Source of the DNA: an uncultured Ruminococcus sp.
GTDB taxonomy: Bacteria; Bacillota; Clostridia; Oscillospirales; Acutalibacteraceae
Reading direction: 5' to 3'
Length of the DNA: 64,000 bases
NCBI GenBank assembly: GCA_902802985.1
Contig: CADCOE010000024.1
Span: 62,001 to 126,000, forward strand
Part shown: in pieces, positions 61,724 to 64,000 of the stretch
Layout: each line of letters starts with the position of its first letter
Numbering within the stretch: position 1 is the stretch's first letter
Translations under genes and position numbers: made by a program
The notes under the pieces: generated by a model
Seen by the model: only the letters and a program-made list of their open reading frames with translations
Told to the model about the DNA's origin: nothing
The model's database searches: none

Positions 61724-61915
61724 CAATACTACTCTCCTTCAAAATAGATTACGTAAGTTATTGTTATCTTATTTACGAAATTTATACTTAAAAAATGCAT
61801 TTTTGTGTTTTCGTAGAAGGGCGACAGAATGAATAAAACGAAGAAGATAATATAAAGTACTATTATAATGTATGTATTTTTAGCCGCACCAAAAACGTGT
61901 TGATAAAAATTACCT

Positions 61916-61945
61916 TTGTAACAAATAGGAATATATTATTATAAT
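61916..61945 (+). promoter_or_regulatory. Promoter for the efflux operon
   Basis: TTGTAA (61916-61921), 18 bases, TATAAT (61940-61945). It lies in a 268-base AT-rich gap between the divergent lipoprotein and this gene. Confidence 0.5.
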
Positions 61946-61991
61946 TTAATAGTTTATTTCAAATACTAATGCAGGGAGATGAGCAAACAAT

Positions 61992-62972
61992 ATGAAAAAA
62001 TATATATGCTTGATTTTAGCAACATTAATATTGACAACAGCGGTTTTAATGTCAGGTTATGTTATCAAAAACGATACCGCAGAGGTAAAAGTATTTGCTT
62101 TATCTCCGGAAAATGTGAACAATACGGTAACAGCCAACGGCAAACTGCAATATTCAGAAAAACAATCTGTCAAAACCAAGGGGTACGGTATCATTAAAGA
62201 AATCAACGTGAAAAACAAAAATAAAGTAAAAAAGGGAGATTTATTGTTTTCTTATTATCATCTCAATAAAGATATGGAACAAATGTTAACAGGATATTAC
62301 GATATACAGAGTGCATTCACTGCGTTAAAAAATTCTTCCTTGAAAGAACAACTGATCAACGAAGTGAAAAATAATGCGGAAATTCAACAAGTTTACTCCG
62401 AATATTCCGGAACAATATCCGATCTGTCCTATAGCAATGATGATGTCGTCACCAAAAATGCAGAGGTTATGAAAATATCCGATCCTTCCTCTCTGGAGAT
62501 TCCAATCAATATCAATGAAACCTATATTGATCAGATTACAACAGGTCAAAGGGTCGAAATCAATTTTACTGCTATTCCCCAAAAAACTTTTCAAGGGACG
62601 GTTGTGAAGATAGCGGATGAAGCTTCACAAACAAACGGATTAACAGGGAAAGAAACAACCATTTGTGTGACAGTGAAGCTGAACGAGCAAAAGACAGAAA
62701 AAATACGTATAGGATATAGTGCCGATTGTTCTGTTATTACTTCCACAGATGAGAATGTTCTTGTAATACCATATGAATATATTCGTTCAGATGACAACGG
62801 GGACTATGTGTTCAAAGTGAAAAACAATTTTGCCAAAAAAGTTTATCTCAAAACCGGCAAGGAGTATAAAAACGGTACAGAGATCATTTCCGGTTTATCT
62901 GAAAATGATATGGTGATTAAAAATTGTGATGATGTATACCACGGTCAAAAAATAAAAATAATCGGAGAATAG
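61992..62972 (+). CDS. Membrane-fusion (HlyD/MacA-like) adaptor protein
   Basis: 326 residues. N-terminal membrane anchor (ICLILATLILTTAVLMSGYV), then a split biotinyl-lipoyl domain (NTVTANGKLQYSEKQSVKTK; SGTISDLSYSNDDVVTKNAE) around a short helical hairpin, and a beta-barrel domain (GQRVEINFTAIPQKTFQGTV). In Gram-positives these adaptors support MacB-type permeases. AGGGAGATGAG precedes the ATG. The permease gene follows four bases after its stop. Confidence 0.87.
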   Translation: MKKYICLILATLILTTAVLMSGYVIKNDTAEVKVFALSPENVNNTVTANGKLQYSEKQSVKTKGYGIIKEINVKNKNKVKKGDLLFSYYHLNKDMEQMLTGYYDIQSAFTALKNSSLKEQLINEVKNNAEIQQVYSEYSGTISDLSYSNDDVVTKNAEVMKISDPSSLEIPININETYIDQITTGQRVEINFTAIPQKTFQGTVVKIADEASQTNGLTGKETTICVTVKLNEQKTEKIRIGYSADCSVITSTDENVLVIPYEYIRSDDNGDYVFKVKNNFAKKVYLKTGKEYKNGTEIISGLSENDMVIKNCDDVYHGQKIKIIGE

Positions 62973-62976
62973 CAGT

Positions 62977-64000
62977 ATGACAGATTTCATTATTAATTCA
63001 TTAAAAATACTTTTGAGAAAAAAGGGCAGAACTGCTTTAACATTAATAGGAATTGCGATTGGTGTAGCTTCTGTTATTATTATTAATAATGTCAGCAGAA
63101 TGGGAAGTGAAGCTTTTACCAATGAAGTAGATGGCTTGGGAATGGGTGGTATCACAGTTTCGTTAAAAAATCAATCAGCATCATTATCAGAAAATGAACT
63201 TAAAATAATCCAATCTATTTCATATGTTGATTCAGCAATGCCGGTTATTTTTGAATCGACGGATGCTTATATTCGTGATAAGAAAAAAGCAGTTTATTTA
63301 TGGGGAATTGATAAATCAGCCAAGGATGTCATATCATTGGGATTGATGAGCGGTCGTTTTTTTAACTCAGGAGATATTTCATCCGGTTCCAAATGCTGTA
63401 TGGTTGATAAGAGTTTTGCACAAAAATATTATGGTACGGAAAATGTTGTGGGTAAAAAAATTATGATCAACAGCGGTGGCAGAAGTATGCCCTACCAAAT
63501 TGTAGGGGTCTTGAAAACGGGAGGCGGATTACTGCAAAATATTATGGGATCATATATACCGGAATTTGTTTATATTCCTTATACGACAATGCAGCAAAAT
63601 TTGAACAGCAATAATTTCACTCAGATTGCGGTCAAGATCAATCAGCACTATGATAATGAAACAGCAGGGGAAAACATCGTAAAAGTAATGGAAAGAAACG
63701 CTAATATGACAGATATATATTCTTTTAATAATATGGCGAAACAAAAAGAAGGAATAGGGAATATTATCAATATATTTACCCTGGTGATCACTTCCGTAGG
63801 CATTATTTCCTTGATCGTATCAGGACTGAGCATAATGAATGTAATGCTTGTATCTGTGACAGAGAGAAAGAAAGAAATAGGGATCAAAAAAGCACTGGGG
63901 GCCTCCGGTGTTTGTATTGCTGCAGAATTTGTAACGGAATCGGCTGTTATTACGCTGATAGGAGGAATATCAGGGATATTGTTTGGTATGATCATTTCGT
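62977..64000 (+). CDS. MacB-type ABC permease, partial (runs off the right edge)
   Basis: At least 341 residues, open at the window end. N-terminal helix in KILLRKKGRTALTLIGIAIG, a large extracytoplasmic MacB periplasmic-core region (VDSAMPVIFESTDAYIRD; LMSGRFFNSGDISSGSKCCM), and then FtsX-type helices from IINIFTLVITSVGIISLIVS. The cytoplasmic motif ERKKEIGIKKALGAS is typical. It works with a LolD-like ATPase, which is not in view here; the one at 26161 or one beyond the edge may serve it. Confidence 0.9.
   Translation, partial: MTDFIINSLKILLRKKGRTALTLIGIAIGVASVIIINNVSRMGSEAFTNEVDGLGMGGITVSLKNQSASLSENELKIIQSISYVDSAMPVIFESTDAYIRDKKKAVYLWGIDKSAKDVISLGLMSGRFFNSGDISSGSKCCMVDKSFAQKYYGTENVVGKKIMINSGGRSMPYQIVGVLKTGGGLLQNIMGSYIPEFVYIPYTTMQQNLNSNNFTQIAVKINQHYDNETAGENIVKVMERNANMTDIYSFNNMAKQKEGIGNIINIFTLVITSVGIISLIVSGLSIMNVMLVSVTERKKEIGIKKALGASGVCIAAEFVTESAVITLIGGISGILFGMIIS

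Noticed and set aside
1-64000. tRNA, rRNA, insertion sequences, prophage or defence systems
   Set aside because: None was seen: no CCA-ended cloverleaf patterns, transposase or integrase motifs were noticed by reading. A tRNAscan and HMM search would be decisive.

Overview
The window looks like chromosomal DNA of a low-to-medium GC, spore-forming member of the Clostridia. The best guess is an Oscillospiraceae/Ruminococcaceae-like bacterium, but the family-level placement is inference. The evidence is the yabM-yabN-HU-yabO-yabP-yabQ-divIC-yabR cluster known from Bacillus and Clostridia, a murB-rapZ-whiA block next to hprK, T-box leaders, a prokaryotic V-type ATPase operon in the Enterococcus hirae ntp order, an ecfA1-ecfA2-ecfT-truA operon, and frequent TTG/GTG starts behind strong GGAGG sites. 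No rRNA, tRNA, CRISPR array, insertion sequence or prophage was seen. This is core genome with a few lineage-specific genes.

Layout. 1-7.1 kb: the end of a probable nucleoside kinase, a zinc-ribbon protein, then the sporulation/division/RNA-quality-control cluster (flippase, MazG, HU, RqcP, YabP, YabQ, DivIC, S1 protein) and an amidohydrolase. 7.2-10 kb: ribosome hibernation factor, with a DUF6062-like protein and a GT4 glycosyltransferase facing it. 10-14.6 kb: hprK, then murB-rapZ-whiA-vanZ. 14.6-23 kb: two paralogous lipoproteins, a HAD hydrolase, a pncA-pncB NAD-salvage operon, a small XRE regulator, pyrE and ptsI. 23-28.4 kb: T-box-controlled thrS, endonuclease III, a lone ABC ATPase, an apparently highly expressed 82-residue protein, and a DUF4364 pair. 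28.6-33.5 kb: a repeat-containing surface CAP protein and T-box-controlled alaS. 33.8-42.5 kb: nine V-ATPase genes (F-I-K-E-C-G-A-B-D in ntp letters). 42.6-45.2 kb: TrpR-like regulator, methyltransferase, Hsp33, cytidylate-kinase-like protein. 45.4-53.4 kb: ilvD, DUF1963 protein, methyltransferase, ECF transporter core, truA, a DUF5711-like propeller protein. 53.4-61.7 kb (minus strand): htpG, ftsK/spoIIIE, uppP, a TepA-like ClpP-fold protease, an unrecognised protein, and a small lipoprotein with 11-residue repeats. 61.9-64 kb: a membrane-fusion protein and a MacB-type permease that runs off the window.

How the parts connect. hprK and ptsI belong to the PTS/carbon-control system. murB, uppP and the flippase serve the peptidoglycan lipid cycle. 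The ntpK rotor protein keeps all five residues that coordinate sodium in E. hirae, so the V-ATPase is predicted to be sodium-coupled. pncA and pncB convert nicotinamide to nicotinate mononucleotide from one promoter, which carries two nearly identical palindromes. The signals least explained by known features are a structured leader in front of murB, that tandem operator, long inverted repeats at the predicted transcript starts of hpf and divIC, and a candidate sigma-E promoter in front of yabP. I found no clearly new multi-gene system.
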